Shown: piece by piece, positions 44,699-52,674 of the stretch | Layout: the number at the start of each line of letters is the position of its first letter | Position numbering within the stretch: position 1 is the first letter of the stretch | Assembly: GCA_025998675.1 (NCBI GenBank) | Contig: AP024673.1 | Location: 2,860,562 to 2,924,561 of the forward strand | Reading direction: 5' to 3' | DNA length: 64,000 nucleotides | Source: Fimbriimonadales bacterium | GTDB taxonomy: Bacteria > Armatimonadota > Fimbriimonadia > Fimbriimonadales > GBS-DC | The notes under the pieces: model-generated | The model's input: only the letters and a program-made list of their open reading frames with translations | The model's database searches: none | Told to the model about the DNA's origin: nothing | Position numbers and translations under genes: made by a program

Positions 44699-44710
44699 AG
44701 GAGAGAGGAT

Positions 44711-44760
44711 ACCCATTCGGGAAGAACAATTAAGCCGTCTTTCACACAATGGGTATACTC
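44711..44760. repeat. Duplicated promoter segment, copy 1
   Basis: GAAGAACAATTAAGCCG and the following bases up to GGGTATACTCGC match 46246-46295 at about four of every five positions. It holds a reverse-strand promoter for the oxidoreductase and a forward TATACT (44751-44756). A family A element is inserted just downstream. Confidence 0.6.
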
Positions 44761-44765
44761 GCTTT

Positions 44766-44925
44766 TAAGTGTCTTTGCACGAGAATTGCGACATGCGCAT
44801 GCAGCACCGCCTTTATGGAGTGCGGAAGCGGAGCTTCCGCGAGGCTGAAGCTCCCGCTTCAGCACTCCAAATTACGCGCATGCGCGGACAGCGGAGTCGC
44901 TGAAAATTCACTGCAAAGACACTTA
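44766..44925. mobile_element. MITE-like element, family A, with perfect terminal inverted repeats
   Basis: The 160-base element starts TAAGTGTCTTTGCA and ends TGCAAAGACACTTA, a perfect 14-base inverted repeat including a TA at each edge. A TA duplication is what IS630/Tc1-mariner-type transposition produces. Inside is the 52-base GGAGTGC...GCACTCC double-hairpin core (44817-44868). There is no coding capacity. It separates the forward promoter at 44751 from the gene at 44973. Confidence 0.75.
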
Positions 44926-44972
44926 GTCCGTGCCGCTTTCGCAGCGATCCAAACTAATGACGGGAGGCAACT

Positions 44973-46190
44973 GTGAGAATCATAGCATGTTTGGCGATTC
45001 TGTTCACAGGGCTGCTTGCCGAATCTCAGACATCCGAAACGCCTGTGGCAAGTTCCCTGCCCACGCCTGCGTCCACCGTTCTGTTCACGATTCCCTACGG
45101 CAGCGCCGAGAACCAGATTTACATCGAGTCTACACCGGGTCCAGGTGAAGGCGAGTTTGGACTCGGATTAGCCCCCGTTGGATTCTGTGTGCTGGCAGAC
45201 GACAGTGTTGCGCTTGTGGGAGGTCGTCCTGCGAGTTCTTCACACGAATTGGCGGTTCAGGTCTTTGCACAGGATGGACAGTTGAAACGATTTGTACCCC
45301 ACCCTAGTGTGTACACATTTGATAGAACATCGGTGCTTTTACATCATGACGGGAGTGTCTATTATATCGCGAGCAATGTGTTCGTGGACTATCTCTATGA
45401 GCGTCCGTCCAGTGCGCCTGACCCCGATCACAATCACCCTGACTCATCCGATACGAAAGACAAGCCTCTTTCGGAGAAAACCCTCGCTATATCACGGTTG
45501 CTCACAGTCGTCGACGCGAAAGGTAAGGTGGATGCCACGCTTACTGAGGCTCTGCGCGACCAACTGCGTTCCCTGCTTAGCGCACGGGACGACCTCTGGT
45601 CGTTCGGAGACTATGCAGTGGTGGACGGGCGTGGAACGGTGTATATTTCTGTTCTCCTGGCTTCGCGTGCGGGCGAGGAGTATGCAAAGACTCCACTGGC
45701 AAAGCTATCGCCAACAGGTGCGGCGGAATGGGTTGAGGAGCCACCTGGACGGTTGGTACGCTCGTACGATGGAAGTATGGCATATGTGAAGTTTGAACGG
45801 CATGAAAATCCTCGCGACGAAGCGTGGGTATCAGCATATACCTTTGTGGATACAGGTGGGAAGCAGATAGCACGTTTTCAAGCGCCGCCCAGAGCGAGTC
45901 GCCGCTCGCTTATCACACTTGATCCTGTATTGATTCGCCGTGACCGATTGGCGATTGTGTCCTTTGAGGGTACGCCGCCAGACAAGCCGAATCGCGCTGC
46001 CCAAATCCCCTTGCCTTTCCAAGCGTATTACCGATTGATGGTAATCACCCCTGAGGGCAAGATTGTGCATGAGGATTGGGTGCAGGGACCGCCTGTAGCG
46101 GGTTCGTGCGCAACAGATGGCAAGGGAAACCTGTACTATCTGAACTTCACCGACGAGGGAGTGGAGGTAAAGAAGATTTCGGTTCCGTAG
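44973..46190 (+). CDS. Hypothetical exported protein
   Basis: The 405-residue protein starts at GTG 44973 after GGGAGG and has an N-terminal export signal (MRIIACLAILFTGLLAESQ). The remainder is beta-rich with repeated patterns such as DDSVALVGG, HDGSVYYIAS, GRGTVYISVLLAS and GKGNLYYLNFTDEGVEV, which suggest a beta-propeller. I recognise no specific family or catalytic residue. It is somewhat less GC-rich than its neighbours. The promoter is probably at 44751, now separated by the MITE. Confidence 0.7.
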   Translation: MRIIACLAILFTGLLAESQTSETPVASSLPTPASTVLFTIPYGSAENQIYIESTPGPGEGEFGLGLAPVGFCVLADDSVALVGGRPASSSHELAVQVFAQDGQLKRFVPHPSVYTFDRTSVLLHHDGSVYYIASNVFVDYLYERPSSAPDPDHNHPDSSDTKDKPLSEKTLAISRLLTVVDAKGKVDATLTEALRDQLRSLLSARDDLWSFGDYAVVDGRGTVYISVLLASRAGEEYAKTPLAKLSPTGAAEWVEEPPGRLVRSYDGSMAYVKFERHENPRDEAWVSAYTFVDTGGKQIARFQAPPRASRRSLITLDPVLIRRDRLAIVSFEGTPPDKPNRAAQIPLPFQAYYRLMVITPEGKIVHEDWVQGPPVAGSCATDGKGNLYYLNFTDEGVEVKKISVP

Positions 46191-46223
46191 CTCGTGAACA
46201 CCCGCGCATTTCCGTCGCTGGAA

Positions 46224-46297
46224 CGCCTCCTGCGGCTGGGCGGCAATTCGGAAAGAACAATTGAGCCGCCGTTCACACGGTGGGTATACTCGCGTTC
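46224..46297. repeat. Chimeric duplicated segment: folC fragment plus promoter copy 2
   Basis: Bases 46224-46254 (CGCTGGAACGCCTCCTGCGG and following) repeat part of folC at 46728-46757. Bases 46246-46295 repeat the promoter segment at 44713-44760. The join suggests that the mntA module arrived together with flanking DNA copied from both neighbours. Confidence 0.5.
46285..46290 (+). promoter_or_regulatory. -10 box of mntA-like gene
   Basis: GGGTATACTCGCGTTC-GTG contains TATACT seven bases before the GTG start. Confidence 0.6.
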
Positions 46298-46633
46298 GTG
46301 AGACAGTGCGAGCCTGAACCACGCGATTTTGCAGACGCGATACAGCAACGCGAGCATATCGTTGCTGTGCTTCAGCGCTATTTGCCTGAGCTTCAACAGC
46401 GCTACCATGTGCGTGCGCTGTGGCTATTTGGGTCGCACGCTCGCGGCGAGCAACGACGCCGGAGCGACATCGATATACTCGTGGAGTTCCGCGAGACGCC
46501 GTCTCTGCTAAAGCTGGCGCGCCTGCAACACGAGTTGACTCAACTTCTGGGCAAGCGCGTCGACCTCGCCCTGAAAGATGCCCTCAAGCCGAACATCGCC
46601 AGACGAATTCGTGAGGAAGCAATTCCGATATGA
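46298..46633 (+). CDS. MntA-type minimal nucleotidyltransferase (antitoxin), orphan
   Basis: The 111-residue protein has a minimal nucleotidyltransferase fold with GSHARGEQRRRSDIDILVEF, the GSX10DXD motif, and a C-terminal GKRVDLALKDALKPNIARRI. MntA antitoxins AMPylate and silence HEPN RNase toxins encoded directly after them. Here the ATGA overlap for a HEPN gene is present (46630) but that gene is cut to 14 codons. The GTG at 46298 is set by the promoter; the frame upstream reads through the -10 box. Confidence 0.8.
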   Translation: MRQCEPEPRDFADAIQQREHIVAVLQRYLPELQQRYHVRALWLFGSHARGEQRRRSDIDILVEFRETPSLLKLARLQHELTQLLGKRVDLALKDALKPNIARRIREEAIPI

Positions 46634-46674
46634 AACGCCAACGCACCTACCCCTGCCACGCGCCCACGAGATAG
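46630..46674 (+). pseudogene. HEPN toxin remnant (first codons only)
   Basis: An ATG overlapping the mntA stop begins MKRQRTYPCHAPTR and stops at TAG 46672-46674. The first residues and the ATGA overlap are what HEPN toxins of MNT-HEPN pairs show. From about 46647 the DNA is the end of folC on the other strand, so the rest of the toxin has been lost at this junction. Identity as HEPN is inferred from context only. Confidence 0.4.
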
Positions 46675-47972
46675 AAGGAGCCCGTAATCAGCACGAGGTC
46701 ATCAGCGTCGGCGAGGCTAATCGCGCGCTGGAACGCCTCCTGCGGGCGGGCGGCAACGAGTAGCGTGCGCGGGGCGCGAGTCGGCTTGCTCGCCATCCAC
46801 GCCTGCGCGCTCTCAAGCAGCGTCTCCGCTTTGTGCGAGCGCGGATGCTCAATCGGCGTGAACACAACGGCATCGGCGAGGGGCAGCAGATGGCGCAGGG
46901 TATCAGCAGGCTCGTGGGGCGTGAGCATGCCCAGCACCAGAATCAGCCGCTGGTACTTGAACAGGCGGGGCAGCGACTGCGCCAGCACGGCGGCGGCGTC
47001 GGGATTGTGCGCGCCGTCCAGCACCACGCGCGGCGATTCGGCGACCATCTGCAGGCGTCCGGGCAGGCGCGCCTCGTGGATGCCCTGCTCAATCGCCGTG
47101 TCAGGAATCGTGTAGCCCCGCTCGCGCAGCAGCGTCGCCGCCGCGACCGCGCATGCCGCATTGTGGCGCTGGTAGTCGCCAATCAGCGCGGGCTGCACCG
47201 CCAGCTCCCAGACGCCCCGACGCACGCGCACCGCCGAATCGGTCGGCGAAGGCAGCGGGGTATACGAAAACTCCGCGTCGCGGGGCACATCAGAAGACTC
47301 CGCGCGCATCACACAATAGAGCGGGGCGCGCTGGGCGGCGGCGACCTGCGCAATCATCGCCACTGCGTCGGGGTGCGCCGCGCCGCTCACCACAGGACGC
47401 CCCCACTTGATGATGCCCGCCTTCTCGTAGGCAATATCGCGATGCGTCGGTCCCAGGCGGTCCTGATGGTCCAACCCGATGCTCACAATCACGCTCACTT
47501 CGGGCGTGATGACATTCGTGGCGTCCATGCGTCCGCCCAGCCCGACCTCCAGCACGGCGATATCGACCTCCGCCTGCGCGAACGCCCAGAACGCCAGCGC
47601 GGTCTTGATTTCGAACTCGGTGGTCTGCCCGTACTCGGTGTCCGCCAGCCGCTGAATCGCGTCGCGCAGGGAGGCGACGCCTTCCGTGAACAGTTCACGG
47701 CTGATGGGCGCGCCGTCTATCCCGATTCGCTCGCGAATATCGAACACATGGGGCGAGGTGTAGGCTCCGACCCGATAGCCCGCCGCGCGCAGAATCGCGC
47801 TAACCATCGCCGTCGTGGAGCCTTTGCCGTTGGTGCCCGTGATGTGAACGCAGGGGTAGCGCAGGTGGGGGTCGCCGATTTGCCTCAAGAGCGCCTCGAA
47901 ACGGGCGTTGCCCAGCCGCCAGCCCTGAATCGAGAGGCTCTCGATATACCGCACCGCGTCCTGAAAGTCCAT
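46647..47972 (-). CDS. folC: Folylpolyglutamate synthase / dihydrofolate synthase
   Basis: This 441-residue Mur-ligase-family enzyme adds glutamate to folates, and often dihydropteroate as well. Motifs are VHITGTNGKGSTTAMVSAI (P-loop), YTSPHVFDIRERIGIDG, LEVGLGGRMDATNVI, IGLDHQDRLGPTHRDIAYEKAG and VLDGAHNPDA. I chose ATG 47972. A TATAAT on the reverse strand (47988-47993) lies 15 bases upstream, back to back with the bamA promoter. The gene is complete at its 3' end, where it meets the toxin remnant. Confidence 0.95.
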   Translation of the reverse strand: MDFQDAVRYIESLSIQGWRLGNARFEALLRQIGDPHLRYPCVHITGTNGKGSTTAMVSAILRAAGYRVGAYTSPHVFDIRERIGIDGAPISRELFTEGVASLRDAIQRLADTEYGQTTEFEIKTALAFWAFAQAEVDIAVLEVGLGGRMDATNVITPEVSVIVSIGLDHQDRLGPTHRDIAYEKAGIIKWGRPVVSGAAHPDAVAMIAQVAAAQRAPLYCVMRAESSDVPRDAEFSYTPLPSPTDSAVRVRRGVWELAVQPALIGDYQRHNAACAVAAATLLRERGYTIPDTAIEQGIHEARLPGRLQMVAESPRVVLDGAHNPDAAAVLAQSLPRLFKYQRLILVLGMLTPHEPADTLRHLLPLADAVVFTPIEHPRSHKAETLLESAQAWMASKPTRAPRTLLVAARPQEAFQRAISLADADDLVLITGSFYLVGAWQG

Positions 47973-48003
47973 CGCCGCGCCTATAGAATTATAGCGCATG
48001 GGC

Positions 48004-48009
48004 TATAAT
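48004..48009 (+). promoter_or_regulatory. -10 box of leaderless bamA
   Basis: GGCTATAATAAAGGC-ATG has TATAAT six bases before ATG 48016. An ATG at 47998 lies upstream of this box and cannot be the start for this promoter. Confidence 0.7.
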
Positions 48010-48015
48010 AAAGGC

Positions 48016-49482
48016 ATGCGGGTCTTCGGGTGTTTCGTAGCGATGGTGTGGCTGGGGTGTCTGTTCGCGCAGACGACAATCCGCTCCGTTCAAGTGCAGG
48101 GCGTGTCGGTCGCGCCGCCGGAGCAGGTGGGCGCGTCGCTCTACGCGCTGATAGGAACCGCCCCCTCTGACGAGCAACTGCGCGCCGCCATTCAGCAGGT
48201 CGAGGCGTGGTATCGCGCGCGGGGCTACACGCTGGCGCGGGTGGTGGACTACACGCTGGACGAGTCGGGCGCGCTGACCATACAGATTGCGGAGGGCGTC
48301 ATCGAGCAGATTGAGGTGCGGGGCAACACGCGCACGCGCACGGAGGTGTTGCGTCGGCTGATTGGCGTGCGCCCGGGCGAGGTCTACAACGAGGAGCGGT
48401 TGCAGCGTATCCGCCAGCGCATCGGGCGGTTCCCGTTCCTGCGCGACGCCAAGCTCGGCGCGGAAGCGGGCGAGCAGGTCGGCTCGACGAACCTGCTGCT
48501 GCAAATTGAGGAGGAGCAGTCGTTCGACTTCGCGGTTGCGGCGGGCTACAACAGCGAGCAGGGCTTCGTGGGCTATGCGGAGCTGGTGGAGACGAATGTC
48601 GGCGGGCTGGGGCATCGCGCACGGGTGCAGTGGCAGCGGGAGCAGGTGCGCAATCCCCTCACGGGCGAGTACGAGGCGCTGCGCCCGTCCTATGCGCTGA
48701 GCTACGAAGCGCCGCGCGCGCTGCCCGGCGCGTTCAACTTTGGCGTGGAGCTGTACGACCGCGCGCCGTTCTATCCCGTGTTCTACGCGGACATCGACAC
48801 CGTGCGCCGCTACGAGCGACGGCGCGGGTTCACCGCCTATCTGGGCTACGACTGGCGCGAGCTGTTCGAACTGCGCCTGCGCTATCGAGCCGATCGGGTG
48901 GACTACGACGACGCGCCCGCCGCGTTGCTACCAATCTCGCTGCGGGCGGCGAATCGCGGGCGGTTCGACGCGGTGGGCGTGCAGGTGATTTACGACACGC
49001 GCGAGGGACGCTTCCCGCGCGCGGGGTTGTACGCGAGCGTGCTGGCGGAGCGCGCCCTGTCGGGCGATTTCCGATTCACCCGCGCGATTGGCGAGGCGCG
49101 CTACTACATCCCCCTGCGCCGTGAGCAGACGCTTGCCCTGCGCGGGGTCGCGGGCGTCGCCTCCGACGATGCGCCCCTGAGCGAGCTGTTCTGGATTGGC
49201 GGCTACGACCTGCTGCGCGGCTACGCCCAGGACGAGTTTCGGGGCAACCGCCTCGTGGTCGGCAGCGCGGAGTATCTGTTCCCCGTGCTGGAGGCGGTGC
49301 AGGCGGCGGTGTTCGTGGATGTCGGCGCGGTGTGGAGTCAGGGCACGGCGCTGGCGGATGTGCCTGTGCGGGCGGGCGTTGGCGCGGGACTGCGGTTCGC
49401 CTCCCCCATCGGGCTGATACGGCTCGACCTCGCCTATGGCAAGCGCGGGTTCGTGTACCTGAGCCTTGCAGGCGCGTATTGA
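48016..49482 (+). CDS. Omp85/BamA-family outer membrane protein
   Basis: The 488-residue protein has a signal peptide (MRVFGCFVAMVWLGCLFAQ), two POTRA-like domains (about 20-95 and 96-165, with IEQIEVRGNTRTRTEVLRRL and RPGEVYNEERLQRI) and a C-terminal beta-barrel ending in an aromatic-rich strand. A G(Y)DLLRGY motif near residue 395 matches the conserved VRGF/Y loop of Omp85 proteins. It inserts or exports beta-barrel proteins and marks this organism as diderm. It has fewer POTRA domains than proteobacterial BamA (five). Confidence 0.88.
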   Translation: MRVFGCFVAMVWLGCLFAQTTIRSVQVQGVSVAPPEQVGASLYALIGTAPSDEQLRAAIQQVEAWYRARGYTLARVVDYTLDESGALTIQIAEGVIEQIEVRGNTRTRTEVLRRLIGVRPGEVYNEERLQRIRQRIGRFPFLRDAKLGAEAGEQVGSTNLLLQIEEEQSFDFAVAAGYNSEQGFVGYAELVETNVGGLGHRARVQWQREQVRNPLTGEYEALRPSYALSYEAPRALPGAFNFGVELYDRAPFYPVFYADIDTVRRYERRRGFTAYLGYDWRELFELRLRYRADRVDYDDAPAALLPISLRAANRGRFDAVGVQVIYDTREGRFPRAGLYASVLAERALSGDFRFTRAIGEARYYIPLRREQTLALRGVAGVASDDAPLSELFWIGGYDLLRGYAQDEFRGNRLVVGSAEYLFPVLEAVQAAVFVDVGAVWSQGTALADVPVRAGVGAGLRFASPIGLIRLDLAYGKRGFVYLSLAGAY

Positions 49483-49485
49483 AGG

Positions 49486-49491
49486 TACAAT
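49486..49491 (+). promoter_or_regulatory. -10 box of leaderless HIT gene
   Basis: AAGGTACAATAGCGTT-ATG has TACAAT six bases before the start at 49498, right after the bamA stop. Confidence 0.6.
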
Positions 49492-49497
49492 AGCGTT

Positions 49498-50016
49498 ATG
49501 CAGGAGCGTCTGTGGGCGCCGTGGCGGATGGCGTATGTGAGCGAGGCGGGCACGCCCAGCGCGGAGTGCATCTTCTGCGCCAAGCCCGCCGAAGACGCCG
49601 ACGCACGCAACCTCATCGTCTGGCGCGGGCGCGACTGCTTTGTGATTCTGAACCTGTTCCCCTACACCAGCGGGCATCTGATGGTTGCGCCATATCGCCA
49701 TACGCACGACCTGGCGAGCCTGACCGACGCCGAGTGGGGGGAGATGGGCGCGCTGATGCGGCTGTGCCTGCGCGCGCTGGAACGCGAGTACCGCCCCGAC
49801 GGGTTCAATGTCGGCTTCAATCTGGGGCGGGCGGCGGGCGCAGGGATTGAGGCGCACCTGCACCTGCACATCGTACCCCGCTGGCACGGCGACACGAACT
49901 TTATGGCGACCATCGGCGAGACGCGCGTGCTGCCCGAAAGCCTCGAGCAGACCTACACGCGCATGGTGAACGCCCTGCAGGAGGTGAGCGCATCCGATGA
50001 CGGAGCTGCCCGTTGA
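49498..50016 (+). CDS. HIT-family nucleotide hydrolase/phosphorylase (Ap4A-type)
   Basis: The 172-residue HIT protein has a Cys pair in CIFCAKP, FVILNLFPYTSGHLMVAPYRH, and the histidine triad HLHLHIVPRWHGD. The length and ending match the diadenosine-tetraphosphate phosphorylase subgroup, which clears signalling dinucleotides. It overlaps the following uracil-DNA glycosylase gene by 20 bases, so the two are co-transcribed. Confidence 0.93.
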   Translation: MQERLWAPWRMAYVSEAGTPSAECIFCAKPAEDADARNLIVWRGRDCFVILNLFPYTSGHLMVAPYRHTHDLASLTDAEWGEMGALMRLCLRALEREYRPDGFNVGFNLGRAAGAGIEAHLHLHIVPRWHGDTNFMATIGETRVLPESLEQTYTRMVNALQEVSASDDGAAR

Positions 50017-50668
50017 GGAGCAACTCGCGGCGGTGGAGGCGCGCGCGAAGCAGTGCGTCGCCTGCCCGCTGGCGCGCACGCGCACGAATGTCGTGTTCGG
50101 CGAGGGCAACCCGCGCTCGCCGCTGGTGATTGTCGGCGAGGGACCGGGCGAGCAGGAAGACGCGACGGGACGCCCCTTCGTGGGCAGGGCAGGCGCGCTG
50201 CTCGACAAAGCGCTGCGCGACGCAGGTATGCTCCGCCGCCATGTCTACATCTGTAACATCGTCAAGTGTCGCGCGTGCATTATCGAGAACGGGCGCGCGC
50301 GCAACCGCCCGCCCGCACAGGATGAGATTCAGGCGTGCTACCCGTGGCTCGATCAGCAGCTGACGATTATCAAGCCGCTGGTGATTGTCTGTCTGGGGTC
50401 GCCGTCCGCCTCGACGCTGATTCACAAGAACTTCAAAATCATGCAGGAGCGCGGGCTGTGGTTCAGCAACCGCTACGCGCCCGCCGTGATTGCCTCGCTG
50501 CACCCTGCGTATATCCTGCGTCAGGCGGGCGAAGCCTACGAGCGGGCGTACCAGTCGCTGGTGGACGACCTGACCGCCGCGCGCGAACGCGCCCGCGAAC
50601 TGCGCCGCCTGCAGGAGCAACTCCAGCCCCTCACGCCCGAAGGCGACGACCAGCTGCGCCTCTTTTAG
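49997..50668 (+). CDS. Uracil-DNA glycosylase, family 4 (Fe-S)
   Basis: The 223-residue enzyme removes uracil from DNA. It has CVACPL and the later KCRAC and ACYPW cysteines, which bind a 4Fe-4S cluster, the GEGPGEQEDATGRPFVGRAG active-site motif, and HPAYILR near the end. Family-4 enzymes are typical of thermophiles and many free-living bacteria, consistent with repair of heat-driven cytosine deamination. It is translated in overlap with the HIT gene. Confidence 0.94.
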   Translation: MTELPVEEQLAAVEARAKQCVACPLARTRTNVVFGEGNPRSPLVIVGEGPGEQEDATGRPFVGRAGALLDKALRDAGMLRRHVYICNIVKCRACIIENGRARNRPPAQDEIQACYPWLDQQLTIIKPLVIVCLGSPSASTLIHKNFKIMQERGLWFSNRYAPAVIASLHPAYILRQAGEAYERAYQSLVDDLTAARERARELRRLQEQLQPLTPEGDDQLRLF

Positions 50669-50717
50669 CCCCTGCGCTGTCCGCTTTTGCCCGATTCATG
50701 AGTCTTATGCATGCGGT

Positions 50718-51680
50718 ATGCATAGGAGCAGGCTATTCTGGGCAATTCTTGGCGCGGTGGGGGCGTTGCGCCTCGCGCCCGCGCAGCTGTATGACTTCAG
50801 CGTTGTCGCGCCCCCCAGCGGGATTAGCGGAAACCTTTCCATCTCCGCCCGCACGCAGGGTACACTCGTCGGCAACTACGACCAGAACACGAACCCGACA
50901 GGCACGCGCACCAAACCGGGCATCAATCCTTTTGATCCGTTCGGTCCGACGGAGAATGTACCTGTAAATGTAAGCCTCGGCGCGGCGATTGGCGGGACCA
51001 TCAACCGCCAGGCAGGGGGAACCTTCCGCGCAACTGTAGACGGCGGCGCGAACACGATTACCTTCGAGAACCTGTCGCTAAACTTTCTGGCGAACGGTCC
51101 CGCGTCGCTGCCCGTGACGCTGACGCTGGCAGGGGAGTCGTTCCGCACGCGCAACCCAACCTCCACTTATATTCTCCCGTCACAGGGAATCACTTTTCCC
51201 ATAGGCGCGGTGAACCTGAGCCAGTTCACGGCGGTGCAGACGGGCGTGGGCGCGGGCGTGCTGACCCCTGTGGGCGTCGATACCTACGACTTCACGGCGG
51301 CAGTGGCGGTTGACCTCACCCTCGCCGCAGACCTGCTGGGCAATCCCTTCGCGCAGACGATTCCCTTCGTGCTGCCGTTGCAGGGGCAGGTGGTCGTGCT
51401 GGGCAACTCGGCGGTGATTACCTCGCTGCAGCAGCTGAACTTCTCGCAGGCGTTCAACCCGAACCTGGATCTGCCGCCGTTCGAGCTGCCTGTACCGACC
51501 ATCCTGCCGCCGGGCAGTACGGCGAACCTGATTTTTGACCTGACGCTGGAGGAGCTTGGCTTCGAGGTCGATCTGGATGTCAATCTCCGTGCGGAGGGGA
51601 CGCTTGTGCCCGAACCTGCGAGTCTGACCGCGCTGGGCGTCGGGCTGGCGGCGCTGATACGGCGTCGGCGCGAAGTGTAG
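50718..51680 (+). CDS. PEP-CTERM sorting domain protein
   Basis: The 320-residue exported protein starts MHRSRLFWAILGAVGALRLAPA and ends in LVPEPASLTALGVGLAALI followed by RRRR. The mature part is predicted all-beta, with Asn-, Thr- and Pro-rich patches and no catalytic motif. An exosortase should cut at PEP and anchor it at the surface. A near-palindromic ATGCATGCGGTATGCAT covers the start region. It faces another PEP-CTERM gene across a shared terminator. Confidence 0.82.
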   Translation: MHRSRLFWAILGAVGALRLAPAQLYDFSVVAPPSGISGNLSISARTQGTLVGNYDQNTNPTGTRTKPGINPFDPFGPTENVPVNVSLGAAIGGTINRQAGGTFRATVDGGANTITFENLSLNFLANGPASLPVTLTLAGESFRTRNPTSTYILPSQGITFPIGAVNLSQFTAVQTGVGAGVLTPVGVDTYDFTAAVAVDLTLAADLLGNPFAQTIPFVLPLQGQVVVLGNSAVITSLQQLNFSQAFNPNLDLPPFELPVPTILPPGSTANLIFDLTLEELGFEVDLDVNLRAEGTLVPEPASLTALGVGLAALIRRRREV

Positions 51681-51707
51681 TGATACAGTCTCGGTTATGG
51701 CAGGCTG

Positions 51708-51731
51708 TGCAGCGGCGTCTTTGCCGCTGCA
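51708..51731. terminator. Bidirectional terminator between two PEP-CTERM genes
   Basis: TGCAGCGGC (51708-51716) pairs perfectly with GCCGCTGCA (51723-51731) around a six-base loop, between two converging genes. Confidence 0.65.
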
Positions 51732-51741
51732 TAGCGGGGAT

Positions 51742-52593
51742 TTACTGTCGACGGCGCAGGCGCGCCAACCCCACAAGCCCGACGCTCAACGCCAGCAAGC
51801 TGGCAGGCTCTGGTACGACATAGAAGTCCAGGTAGAACACACCCGAGTCGCGGATGGGCGTGTAGCCCTGACTGGTGTTCAGGTCCAGCAGGCGGAACCC
51901 GACCGAGTAGACGCCTTCAGGCGCGCCGTCCGCCACCCAGAACACGGGGTTGAACGCCCAGTCGGCGCCTGTACCCAGCGTCAGCACCTGTCCGAGCGCG
52001 AGATTGATGGGCGTGCCGTCGCTGTGCGCGAGGTTCAGCCCGTCGCTGATCTCCATCAGCTGCAGCCCGACGACCGCGTTGGTCGGCAGGAGGGTGCGCC
52101 AGCGTCCGCGCGAGCTGTTAATCAGGCGGTCTACCCGCTCGTCGCTCTGGAAGCCGAACAGGTAATCGAAGGGGCGCGTCGCGAGGTTGCTGTATTCACC
52201 GCCGTCCTGTCCGCTAATCCACTTGCCTGCGAAGACGCCGCTGCCCGGGCGCAGTCGCAGGTAATCCTGCCCATAGGAACGCTGGTGCAGTTCGGGTATG
52301 CGGTTGTTGGGGTTCGTGTTGCGCACAATCGGGTTGTCGCGGCTGCCGCTGTAGCTCCACGCGCCGATGGGGTGAAAGTGTTCTGTGCCGGGCGTGTAGT
52401 GTGCATATAGCAGAGTCAGCCGCCCATAGTTGGGGTTGGGCAAGCCAGCGTAAGTACCACTGGTAAGGGTCGTCAGCGAGTCGACGCCGATGATATAAAT
52501 ATCGGTAGGCGCGTCGCCGTCCGCCAGCGCAGCCGTTGTTAGCGCCAGCGCCGCCGCGCCTGTCCACCACAAACGCTTCAGTGTGTTGAACAT
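51742..52593 (-). CDS. PEP-CTERM sorting domain protein
   Basis: The 283-residue exported protein begins MFNTLKRLWWTGAAALALTTAALA and ends VVPEPASLLALSVGLVGLA then RLRRR. The mature region contains LTLLYAHYTPGTEHFHPIGAW and is rich in aromatic and Asn residues. I recognise no family for it. ATG 52593 follows AAAGGAGGA, and a TATTAT-type -10 box lies near 52624. Expected location: cell surface. Confidence 0.82.
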   Translation of the reverse strand: MFNTLKRLWWTGAAALALTTAALADGDAPTDIYIIGVDSLTTLTSGTYAGLPNPNYGRLTLLYAHYTPGTEHFHPIGAWSYSGSRDNPIVRNTNPNNRIPELHQRSYGQDYLRLRPGSGVFAGKWISGQDGGEYSNLATRPFDYLFGFQSDERVDRLINSSRGRWRTLLPTNAVVGLQLMEISDGLNLAHSDGTPINLALGQVLTLGTGADWAFNPVFWVADGAPEGVYSVGFRLLDLNTSQGYTPIRDSGVFYLDFYVVPEPASLLALSVGLVGLARLRRRQ

Positions 52594-52674
52594 ACAGATC
52601 CTCCTTTCCCTTGCGGGCGTGTGTATAATACCCCATCTAATACACACGGTGTCAAGGGGGGAGGATTCAGAGAG

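Noticed and set aside
47998-48015. ATG 47998 as the start of the Omp85 gene
   Set aside because: It lies upstream of the TATAAT box and would add MGYNKG before a good signal peptide. ATG 48016 fits both promoter and signal sequence.
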